Under the pieces are notes generated by a model that saw only the letters and a program-made list of their open reading frames with translations, had not been told where the DNA came from and ran no database searches. Below are positions 20,020 through 26,790 of a DNA stretch of 64,000 nucleotides, one piece after another (position 1 is the stretch's first letter; each line of letters begins with the position of its first letter). Both the position numbers and the translations under genes were made by a program. Where the stretch lies: assembly GCF_023935105.1 (NCBI RefSeq), contig NZ_CP096040.1, positions 1,550,001 through 1,614,000 on the forward strand, read 5' to 3'. The stretch is from Caulobacter segnis (GTDB taxonomy: Bacteria > Pseudomonadota > Alphaproteobacteria > Caulobacterales > Caulobacteraceae).

Positions 20020-21725
20020 AGAAGCGATCGATCCTGTTGGCCCTGGTCCTGCTGAGCGCATCGCCGGCCCTGGCGGCCGAACAAAAGGCTTGGCTGCCCG
20101 ACCAGGGCGACGGGACCTATCGCAACCCGGTGCTGGCCGGAGACTATTCCGACCCCGACGTGGTGCGGGTGGGCCCGTATTACTACCTGACCGCCTCGTC
20201 GTTCACGAACACCCCGGGCCTGCCGATCCTGCGTTCGACCGACCTGGTCAACTGGACGCTGATCGGTCACGCCCTGACCGACATCCCGCCCGTCGCCCAC
20301 CACAGGACGCCCCGGCGCGGTGGCGGGGTCTGGGCCCCGGCCATCCGGCATCACGGCGGCAAGTTCATGATCTACTACCCCGATCCGGACTTCGGGGTGT
20401 TTCTGGTCACGGCCAAGGACCCGGCCGGGCCGTGGTCCGAGCCGGTGCTGGTCGACGACGCCAAGGGCATGATCGATCCCGCGCCGTTCTGGGACGACGA
20501 CGGCCAGGGCTGGATGGTCCATGGCTGGGCCCGCTCGCGCGCCGGCTTCGCCAACGTCATCAGCCTGCGCCGTCTGAACGCCGCCGGCGACAAGGCGGTG
20601 GGCGAGCGACTCAAGATCATCGAGGCCGACACCCTGCCGCCGGTGAAGACCTCGCGCGGACCGTTCCCGTGGATGACCACCGAGGGGCCCAAGCTCTACA
20701 AGCGCGACGGCTGGTACTACGTCTTCGCCCCTTCGGGCAGCGTGAAGGGCGGCTGGCAGGGCGTGTTCCGGTCGCGCAAGCTGACCGGTCCCTGGGAGGG
20801 CCGCGACGTGCTGGACCAGGGCAAGACCGAGGTCAACGGCCCGCACCAGGGCGCCTGGGTCACCACCCCGACCGGCGAGGATTGGTTCCTGCATTTCCAG
20901 GACTACGACTCCTACGGCCGTCGCGTCTGGCTGGAGCCGATGGTCTGGAAGGGCGGCTGGCCGGTGATCGGCGCGGATGCGGACGGCGACGGCATCGGCG
21001 AGCCGGTGCTGGTCCACAAGAAGCCCAAGAGCGCCGCCGCCCCGGCGATCACCGCCCCCGTCGACAGCGATGCGTTCGACGGCAAGCTGAACCTGGGCTG
21101 GCAGTGGAATTCGAACGCGCAGGCCGACTGGGCCGACTTCAAGGCCGCGCCGGGCAAGCTGCGCCTGAAGTCGATCTCGGGCTCGGAGAACCTGTGGGAG
21201 GCCGGCGCCGTCCTGACCCAGAAGCTGCCGGCCGAGCGCTTCACCGCCACCACCAGGCTGACCCTGACGCCGCGCGCCGTGGGCGAGCAGGCGGGCCTGG
21301 TCATGTTCGGCGCCGACTACGCCTGGATTGGCCTGCGCAACGGCAAGGATGGGCTGTCGCTAGTCCGCGTCGATCGCCCGGGGGCTGACGCCTCCAAGCC
21401 GCAGCGCGAGACGACGGTGCTGGAGAAGGCGCCTGACACGGTGTGGCTGCGCCTGTCGGCCGAGCCGACGACGGTGGCCGAGCCGCCGCCGGGCTTCACG
21501 CCGTTCTGGCCCTCGATGCTGCGTTCGGTCCACGCCAAGGTGAGCTTCAGCTACAGCCTGGACGGCGTGACCTACCAGCCGGTGGGCGAGCCATTCGTCA
21601 GCAAGCCCGGCCGCTGGGTCGGCGCGCAGATGGGCGTGTTCGCCCAGGCGCCGGCCGGAACGCCGTCGAACACCTCCACCCGGATCGGCTGGGCGGACGT
21701 CGAGAACTTCCAGGTCGGTCCCTAG
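20016..21725 (+). CDS. Exported GH43 beta-xylosidase/alpha-arabinofuranosidase-like enzyme
   Basis: 569 residues with a Sec signal (MKKRSILLALVLLSASPALA). The five-bladed propeller starts at YRNPVLAGDYSDPDVVRVG, with the expected catalytic base Asp in DYSDPD. Asp in MIDPAPFWDDDG is the likely pKa modulator and Glu in TTEGPKLY the acid. From about residue 345 a concanavalin-like C-terminal domain follows (FDGKLNLGWQWN to IGWADVENFQVG), as in GH43 subfamily 12-like proteins. It probably removes arabinofuranose or xylose side groups. The ATG overlaps the GH97 stop (ATGA), so the two are translationally coupled. A 7-base inverted repeat without a T-tract follows the stop. Confidence 0.87.
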   Translation: MKKRSILLALVLLSASPALAAEQKAWLPDQGDGTYRNPVLAGDYSDPDVVRVGPYYYLTASSFTNTPGLPILRSTDLVNWTLIGHALTDIPPVAHHRTPRRGGGVWAPAIRHHGGKFMIYYPDPDFGVFLVTAKDPAGPWSEPVLVDDAKGMIDPAPFWDDDGQGWMVHGWARSRAGFANVISLRRLNAAGDKAVGERLKIIEADTLPPVKTSRGPFPWMTTEGPKLYKRDGWYYVFAPSGSVKGGWQGVFRSRKLTGPWEGRDVLDQGKTEVNGPHQGAWVTTPTGEDWFLHFQDYDSYGRRVWLEPMVWKGGWPVIGADADGDGIGEPVLVHKKPKSAAAPAITAPVDSDAFDGKLNLGWQWNSNAQADWADFKAAPGKLRLKSISGSENLWEAGAVLTQKLPAERFTATTRLTLTPRAVGEQAGLVMFGADYAWIGLRNGKDGLSLVRVDRPGADASKPQRETTVLEKAPDTVWLRLSAEPTTVAEPPPGFTPFWPSMLRSVHAKVSFSYSLDGVTYQPVGEPFVSKPGRWVGAQMGVFAQAPAGTPSNTSTRIGWADVENFQVGP

Positions 21726-21777
21726 ACGGCGACGCCGGCGATTTGATCCCGCGCCGGCGCCTGCTATGGACTGTCTT

Positions 21778-21791
21778 TGTTATCGTCATCA
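21778..21791. promoter_or_regulatory. LacI-type operator TGTTATCGTCATCA
   Basis: It matches the operator at 17976 at 12 of 14 positions and lies 13 bases before the TTG start of the second LacI gene, consistent with autoregulation. Confidence 0.65.
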
Positions 21792-21804
21792 ATCGCGAGG
21801 GCGC

Positions 21805-22896
21805 TTGACCGGAACACGCGAGACCAAGGCCCCGAAGCGGCATGCGACGCCCAAGGCGGACAAGCCGGCGCGGCCCATCACCATCCACGACGTGGCGCGC
21901 CATGCCGGGGTCGGCTCGATGACGGTCTCCCGGGTGATCCGGGGCGCGGCCAATGTCAGCCCGGCGATGCGCGAGAAGGTCGAGGCGGCGGTCAGCGTGC
22001 TGAACTACCAGGTCAATGTCGCGGCCCGGGCCACGCGCTCGCAGTCGACGGCGGCGCGGATCGGCATCCTCTATTCGAACCCCTCGGCCTCGTACCTGTC
22101 CGAGATCATGGTCGGTGGGCTGGAGCAGAGCTCCAAGATGGCCGGGCACCTGCTGCTGGAGCGCTGCGAGGGTCTGGCGGGGCAGCAGGCCGCGGTCGAG
22201 CGGCTGCTGGCCTCGGGCGTGGACGGGGTGATCCTGCCGCCGCCGCTGTGCGACTCCCGACCGACCATCAACCGGCTGCTGGCGGAGGGCGTCACGGTGT
22301 TGGCCCTGGCCACGGCGCGGCCGATGGACGACGTCTCGTGCGTTCGGATCGACGACTACGCGGGCGCCTTGGCCATGACGCGGCGGCTGGTCGCCCTAGG
22401 CCACCGCGACATCGCCTTCATCAAGGGCGACCCGCTGCACACCCCGACCGAGGTCCGCTTCGAGGGCTTCTTGGCCGGCATGGCCGAGGCCGGGATCGCC
22501 ATCCGCGACGACTGGGTGGCCGAGGGCCTCTTTACCTATCGCTCGGGCCTGGCGGCGGCCGAGACACTGCTGGACGGCGCGGCGCGGCCGACGGCGATCT
22601 TCGCCAGCAACGACGACATGGCCGCCGCCGCCTTGGCCGTGGCCCACGGTCGCCAGATCGCCGTGCCACGCGACCTGACCGTCTGCGGCTTCGACGACAC
22701 GGCGGTGGCGACCACGGTCTGGCCCGAGCTGACCACCATCCACCAGCCGATCGCCGCCATGGGGCGCACGGCGGTGGCGCTGATCGCCGAGGAGATCCGG
22801 GCCCGCAAGGCCGGCGACGCGCCGGCCCCCAACCATCATCTGATGAAGTTCACCCTGATCGAGCGTGGCTCGTCGGGGCCTGTTCCAGAGCGCTGA
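21805..22896 (+). CDS. LacI-family transcriptional regulator (paralogue B)
   Basis: 363 residues from TTG 21805, preceded by GCGAGGGCG. An upstream in-frame ATG at 21766 would place the operator inside the coding region. The helix-turn-helix is TIHDVARHAGVGSMTVSRVI, then the hinge AARATRSQST and a sugar-binding core with FIKGDPLHTP, LFTYRSGLAAAETLL, PTAIFASNDDMAAA and GFDDTAVATTVWPELTTI. These are near-identical to segments of the LacI at 16803, so the two are recent paralogues flanking the GH97-GH43 operon. An operator overlaps its own promoter region. Its 3' end overlaps the convergent ROK kinase gene by 47 bases. Confidence 0.88.
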   Translation: MTGTRETKAPKRHATPKADKPARPITIHDVARHAGVGSMTVSRVIRGAANVSPAMREKVEAAVSVLNYQVNVAARATRSQSTAARIGILYSNPSASYLSEIMVGGLEQSSKMAGHLLLERCEGLAGQQAAVERLLASGVDGVILPPPLCDSRPTINRLLAEGVTVLALATARPMDDVSCVRIDDYAGALAMTRRLVALGHRDIAFIKGDPLHTPTEVRFEGFLAGMAEAGIAIRDDWVAEGLFTYRSGLAAAETLLDGAARPTAIFASNDDMAAAALAVAHGRQIAVPRDLTVCGFDDTAVATTVWPELTTIHQPIAAMGRTAVALIAEEIRARKAGDAPAPNHHLMKFTLIERGSSGPVPER

Positions 22897-23797
22897 GCTC
22901 TTCCAGCGACCACAGCCGCGCGGCCCCGCGCACACCCGAAGCGTCGCCCCAGACGGCCGGCGCTATCTTGGCGCGCCACTGGTCGGAGAAGACGCGCGGC
23001 GCGATCAGGGCCGGCAGACGGTCGTAGATCTCGGCGACGTTCGAGAGGCCACCGCCCAGCACGATCACATCCGGGTCGACGATGTTGCACAGCACGGCCA
23101 CGGCGCGGCCCAGCCGGTCCAGAAACCGCTCGAAGGCGGCGGTCCCCTGCGGCTCACCGGCCCTGAAGCGCTCGATGATCGCCTCGCCGGGCAGGTCCTG
23201 ACCGGCGGCCTGGCGGAAGTCGTGGCGCAGGCCCGTGCCCGAGATCCACATCTCCAGGCAGCCGCGCTGACCGCACCAGCAGGCCGGGCCCTCGCGTTCG
23301 TCGGCGGTGGGCCAGGGCAGGGGGATGTGGCCCCATTCGCCGGCGATGCCGTTCAGGCCCTCGATCAGCTTGCCGTCCACCGTCAGACCGCCGCCGCAGC
23401 CGGTGCCCAGGATGATGGCGAACGCGACCTTGGCGCCGGCGGCCGCACCGTCGACGGCCTCGGACAAGGCCAGGCAGTTGGCGTCGTTGGCCAGGCGCAC
23501 GGACCGGCCCAGGGCCTCGGACAGGTCCTCGCGGAAGCGCCGGCCGTTCAGGTACAGCGAGTTGGCGTTGCGCATCATGCCGGTCGAGGGCGAGATCGAG
23601 CCCGGCGCGCCGATCCCCAAGGAGCCACGCTGGCCGACTTCGCGCTCCATCCGGGCCACGAGGTCGCCGACCAGGGCGATCGCCATGTCATAGGCGCCGG
23701 GGTTGGGCGCGCGGGCGCGGGCCAGCACTTGCCCCGAAGCGTCCAGGGCGGCGGCCTCGACCTTGGTGCCGCCGAAATCCACGCCGATCTGGATCAC
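22850..23797 (-). CDS. ROK-family sugar kinase (fructokinase/Mak-like)
   Basis: 315 residues from GTG 23797. The phosphate-binding motif is IGVDFGGTKVEAAAL at the N-terminus. The catalytic Asp lies in RLANDANCLALSEA, and the ROK zinc site is GEWGHIPL followed by CWCGQRGCLEMW. It lacks an N-terminal DNA-binding domain, so it is a kinase rather than a repressor. It is the last gene of the symporter-GH88-ROK operon, overlapping the GH88 stop by four bases, and should phosphorylate a sugar released in the cytoplasm. The substrate (fructose, mannose, glucose or galactose) cannot be read from sequence. Confidence 0.87.
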   Translation of the reverse strand: MIQIGVDFGGTKVEAAALDASGQVLARARAPNPGAYDMAIALVGDLVARMEREVGQRGSLGIGAPGSISPSTGMMRNANSLYLNGRRFREDLSEALGRSVRLANDANCLALSEAVDGAAAGAKVAFAIILGTGCGGGLTVDGKLIEGLNGIAGEWGHIPLPWPTADEREGPACWCGQRGCLEMWISGTGLRHDFRQAAGQDLPGEAIIERFRAGEPQGTAAFERFLDRLGRAVAVLCNIVDPDVIVLGGGLSNVAEIYDRLPALIAPRVFSDQWRAKIAPAVWGDASGVRGAARLWSLEELSALEQAPTSHARSG

Positions 23798-24981
23798 CAG
23801 TAGGGCTCCCAGACGCGGGTCAGGCGCACCAGCGCCTCGAGGAAGAAGTAGTCGCCCCAGAGGCAGGCCTCGTCGACGCCGACGCCCTTGGGCATGTGAT
23901 AGACCGCGTGGGCCAGGACGCCGGTCCCGGGCGGGCCCTCGGGCAGCAGGTAGTGCTGGCCCAGCGTCTCGACCATGGCCAGGGCGGCGGCCTCGTAGGT
24001 CGCGCGGTCGGGATCGCCCAGCGGCAGGGCGCGGGCCAGCTCCAGCAGGCCGCAGGCGGCGATGGCGGCGGCGGAGCTGTCGCGCGGCTGGCTGTCGTCG
24101 GTGAAGACCAGGTCCCAGCAGCAGATCAGGTCATCCGGCAAGCGGTTGAGGAAGTAGTTGGCCAGCCGCGCGGCCGTGTCGATCAGCGCCGGATCGGCGT
24201 TGTAGCGATGGACCAGCGGGAAGCCCGAGACCCCCCAGGCCTGGCCCCGCGCCCAGCACGAGCTGTCGCTGAAGCCCTGGTGGGTCGTGCCGCGCAGCGG
24301 CGCGCCGGTGGCCGGGTCCATGAAGAAGGTGTGGAAGGTCGAGGCGTCGGGCCGGACGATGTGGCGCGCGGCCTGGTCGATGTGGCGGTTGGCGGCCTTG
24401 GCGTATTCGCGGTCGCCGGTCACCTCGGCCGCCCAGTAGAGCAGGGGGAGATTGAGGTTGCAGTCGATGATCATCCGGCCCGCCTCGGCCGGGTTGGAGA
24501 GGTCGCCCCAGGCCTGGATGATCCCTGCGGTCGGCAGGAAGCGGTCCAGCAGGGCGTCGGCGGCCTGGATGGCCGCATCGCGGGCGCAAGCGTCCCCGGT
24601 CACCTTCCAGGCCGCCACGCAAGATAGTGAATACAGGAAGCCCAGGTCGTGGTGGTCGACATTGATCCGGTGATCGATGCGATGCTTGAAGCTGCGCACC
24701 TGGCGTTCGGCCGCCGCGCGATAGCGCGCCTCGCCGCTGGCCTCGAAGGCTAGCCACAGCATCCCGGTCCAGAAGCCGTTGGTCCATTCGATGTTGTCGA
24801 TGGCCGGATAGACGCCGCCCTCGCTGGAGGGGGCGGGGAAGGCGTCGGTGAAGACCGCCAGGTTGTCGTCGATCCGCGCCAGCACGGCGGCCAGGATGGC
24901 GTCCAGCCGAGCCCGGTCGAGGCGGGGACTGCGCAGGATCTCGGGGGCGCGAGCGATCGGCTCGCGAAGGGAAGCGGACAT
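23794..24981 (-). CDS. GH88 unsaturated glucuronyl hydrolase, cytoplasmic
   Basis: 395 residues with no signal peptide. The (alpha/alpha)6-barrel motifs are NGFWTGMLWLAFE, DHHDLGFLYSLS, MIIDCNLNLPLLYWA and SSCWARGQAWGVSGF. The Asp residues in DHHD and IIDCN fit the catalytic pair of unsaturated glucuronyl hydrolases (GH88). Such enzymes hydrate and remove the 4,5-unsaturated uronic acid left by a polysaccharide lyase. No lyase is in the window, so one must act elsewhere or the substrate arrives pre-cut. I start at ATG 24981, two bases after the symporter stop. A much longer open frame through the symporter is out of frame with it and spurious. Confidence 0.87.
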   Translation of the reverse strand: MSASLREPIARAPEILRSPRLDRARLDAILAAVLARIDDNLAVFTDAFPAPSSEGGVYPAIDNIEWTNGFWTGMLWLAFEASGEARYRAAAERQVRSFKHRIDHRINVDHHDLGFLYSLSCVAAWKVTGDACARDAAIQAADALLDRFLPTAGIIQAWGDLSNPAEAGRMIIDCNLNLPLLYWAAEVTGDREYAKAANRHIDQAARHIVRPDASTFHTFFMDPATGAPLRGTTHQGFSDSSCWARGQAWGVSGFPLVHRYNADPALIDTAARLANYFLNRLPDDLICCWDLVFTDDSQPRDSSAAAIAACGLLELARALPLGDPDRATYEAAALAMVETLGQHYLLPEGPPGTGVLAHAVYHMPKGVGVDEACLWGDYFFLEALVRLTRVWEPYW

Positions 24982-24983
24982 GC

Positions 24984-26198
24984 TCAGGAGACCTTGGCGC
25001 CAGCGGCGCGCGGCGTGGGAGACAGGCTGAACAGCGAGGCCAGCCAGAAGGCCGCCGCGCCCAGGGCGATCAGCAGGTAGGTGTGCGGGAAGCCGATCAG
25101 GTCGTAGCTCTTGCCGACGATCGGCGACAGGATGGTCAGGCCCAGCGAGTGGCCGAAGCTGACGCCCACCAGATAGAGGGTCGAGGCCAGGCGGGCCTCG
25201 AAGTGGAAGGCGATGTAGCGGAAGATCGACACGGCCAGGATCGGCAGCTCGATCGCGTGCAGCATCTTCATCGCCGAGATCGCCCATGGCCCGGTGACCA
25301 GGCCCGATCCGGTGATGCGTATGATCATGATCGCCGCCGCCAGCAGCAGGCCGCGCTTGGCCCCGATCCGGTTGACGATGAACGGGGCCACGAACAGCAT
25401 CCCCGCCTCGACGAAGATCTGCGCCGAATTGAGGTAGCCGAACATCGCCGCGCCCTGTTTCGGATCGGCGAATTGCGCGGCGTAGTAGGCGGGGAACTGC
25501 TGGTCGTAGACCAAATAGAGGTTGGTCACCCCAAGGATGAGCACCATGAAGCCCCAGAACTTGGGCAGCTTCAGGATGGCCAGGGCGTCCGCGAGCCTGA
25601 GGTTGTCGGAGCTGCGGCGCTCGTCGTCGCTGGCCTCGATCTTGGTGATCGCCAGCAGCGGCAGCAGCAGCAGGCCCGCGACCGAGGCCAGGGCGAAGTT
25701 GATCATCGGGTCGATGTTGAACAGCCGGCCCGAGAAGAACGCCGCGAAGGCGAAGCCCAGCGAGCCCCACAGGCGGGCGCGGCTGTATTCGAAGCCGTAC
25801 TTGCGGCCCACGCGGTCGACATACGACTCGATCGCGAAGCTGCCGGCCGAGAAGGTGACGCCCAGATAGACCCCGCCGACGATCGCGCCGAGCAGCAGGT
25901 TTACCTTGAGCAGCGGGCCGTAGACGAAGGCGAAGAAGGCGCCCGACATCAGGACCAGCACACCGACCGTCCAGAGGATGGTCTTGCGCAGGCCCACCTT
26001 GTCCGAGACGAAGCCGTAGATCGGCTGCGAGGCCATGGCGAAGAACGAGTTGGCCGCGAACACGACGCCCGTCTGGGCGCCGGTCAGATTCAGGGTGGTC
26101 TTGAGCCACAGGGCCAGCAGCGAGATGCTCATGGCCTGGGCGAAAAAGTACAGGAACAGGAAGGCGCTGAGCAGCGCGTAGTTCTTTTTCAAACCCAT
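24984..26198 (-). CDS. LacY/CscB-type oligosaccharide:proton symporter (MFS)
   Basis: 404 residues, 12 helices. I prefer ATG 26198 (MGLKKNYALLSAFLFLYFFAQ) with GGGGAGA upstream. The in-frame ATG at 26273 lies ten bases from an operator and has no ribosome site. Similarity to the LacY family runs throughout: GLRKTILW, GAIVGGVYLG, FEYSRARLWGS (LacY Arg144 position), DQQF (Asp240) and KMLHAIELP, where Lys311, His314 and Glu317 keep the spacing of LacY Lys319, His322 and Glu325. FGYLNSAQIFVEA and LASTLYLVG resemble sucrose/raffinose permeases (CscB/RafB) more than LacY. It would bring an oligosaccharide into the cytoplasm for GH88 and the kinase. It is the first gene of that operon. Confidence 0.87.
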   Translation of the reverse strand: MGLKKNYALLSAFLFLYFFAQAMSISLLALWLKTTLNLTGAQTGVVFAANSFFAMASQPIYGFVSDKVGLRKTILWTVGVLVLMSGAFFAFVYGPLLKVNLLLGAIVGGVYLGVTFSAGSFAIESYVDRVGRKYGFEYSRARLWGSLGFAFAAFFSGRLFNIDPMINFALASVAGLLLLPLLAITKIEASDDERRSSDNLRLADALAILKLPKFWGFMVLILGVTNLYLVYDQQFPAYYAAQFADPKQGAAMFGYLNSAQIFVEAGMLFVAPFIVNRIGAKRGLLLAAAIMIIRITGSGLVTGPWAISAMKMLHAIELPILAVSIFRYIAFHFEARLASTLYLVGVSFGHSLGLTILSPIVGKSYDLIGFPHTYLLIALGAAAFWLASLFSLSPTPRAAGAKVS

Positions 26199-26282
26199 GG
26201 CCTGGCGTCTCCCCTCGTCCGGGAATGGGCCGCTGCTTTGGCGGCCGGATTCCAGATCGAACCCTTCGCTCATAGATCAACC

Positions 26283-26296
26283 TGATAACGATACCA
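26283..26296. promoter_or_regulatory. LacI-type operator TGATAACGATACCA
   Basis: One base differs from the perfect site at 26530. It lies 84 bases upstream of the preferred symporter start and should control that operon. The 517-base gap (26274-26790) between the divergent symporter and TBDR2 genes holds three more such sites, one GntR-like site and an orphan terminator. Confidence 0.75.
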
Positions 26297-26347
26297 ACAA
26301 AAATCGCCTGTCGGATGGCGCTTTTCAGAAGGCTTGCAAGGAAAATA

Positions 26348-26361
26348 TGATATCGATATCA
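26348..26361. promoter_or_regulatory. LacI-type operator TGATATCGATATCA
   Basis: A perfect 14-base palindrome in the divergent gap. It lies 52 bases from 26283 (start to start), close to five helical turns, which would suit looping. Confidence 0.8.
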
Positions 26362-26411
26362 AGCTATCGTCCTCCGGGACACCCTCCCTGCATGAGGCTG
26401 AGTAAGCCGAC

Positions 26412-26443
26412 GGGGCGTCGGCCGGTCCGACGCCCCTTCTTTT
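26412..26443 (+). terminator. Orphan intrinsic terminator in a divergent gap
   Basis: A perfect ten-base-pair stem (GGGGCGTCGG, loop CCGGT, complement) followed by TTCTTTT. No gene on the plus strand ends here: the left neighbour runs the other way and the next plus-strand gene starts at 26791. It must end a short transcript starting between about 26297 and 26411, attenuate the TBDR2 leader, or be a relic of a lost gene. Confidence 0.75.
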
Positions 26444-26529
26444 GTGGACTGGTGTCGTGGAGGCGGCCGGCCATCAACCTCGGGTGAGGCGGTGTCGACC
26501 GCTCGCTTGGGTCGCGCCTCACAAGTTTG

Positions 26530-26543
26530 TGATAACGATATCA
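26530..26543. promoter_or_regulatory. LacI-type operator TGATAACGATATCA
   Basis: A near-perfect palindrome, identical to the site at 26587, upstream of TBDR2. Confidence 0.8.
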
Positions 26544-26554
26544 GTTCGGCTCAT

Positions 26555-26565
26555 TTGTCTGACTA
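26555..26565. promoter_or_regulatory. FadR/GntR-like site TTGTCTGACTA
   Basis: It matches the perfect palindrome at 801 at 10 of 11 positions and lies between the two identical LacI-type sites, so TBDR2 may answer to both regulators. It could instead be part of a -35 element. Confidence 0.4.
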
Positions 26566-26586
26566 ATGGGCTTGCCAAGGTGGGAT

Positions 26587-26600
26587 TGATAACGATATCA
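26587..26600. promoter_or_regulatory. LacI-type operator TGATAACGATATCA
   Basis: A second identical copy, 57 bases after the one at 26530 (start to start). The leader from here to the TBDR2 start is about 190 bases and shows no other clear element. Confidence 0.8.
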
Positions 26601-26790
26601 AAACGGCGCGGCCAGTAGAGCCGAGCGTATCGAACGGGTCCGGCGCGGCGCGCCCAAGGCTCGTCAGGGAGTGAAACCGGCGCGGATCCGCGCCCAGACT
26701 TTTCAACGGAAACACGCCGCGAGGCGAAACGCATTTGGAAGACTCGACGCCGGCCACAGAGTCGGCGCGTGTCTCACGGGAGGGGAGACC

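Noticed and set aside
21726-21765. Inverted repeat after GH43 as an intrinsic terminator
   Set aside because: Only seven base pairs with a long loop and no T-run, so it was left out as a terminator.
23794-26280. An 828-codon frame that would fuse GH88 to an N-terminal extension through the symporter gene
   Set aside because: The upstream half is an out-of-frame reading of the symporter. GH88 has its own ATG at 24981, at the normal length.
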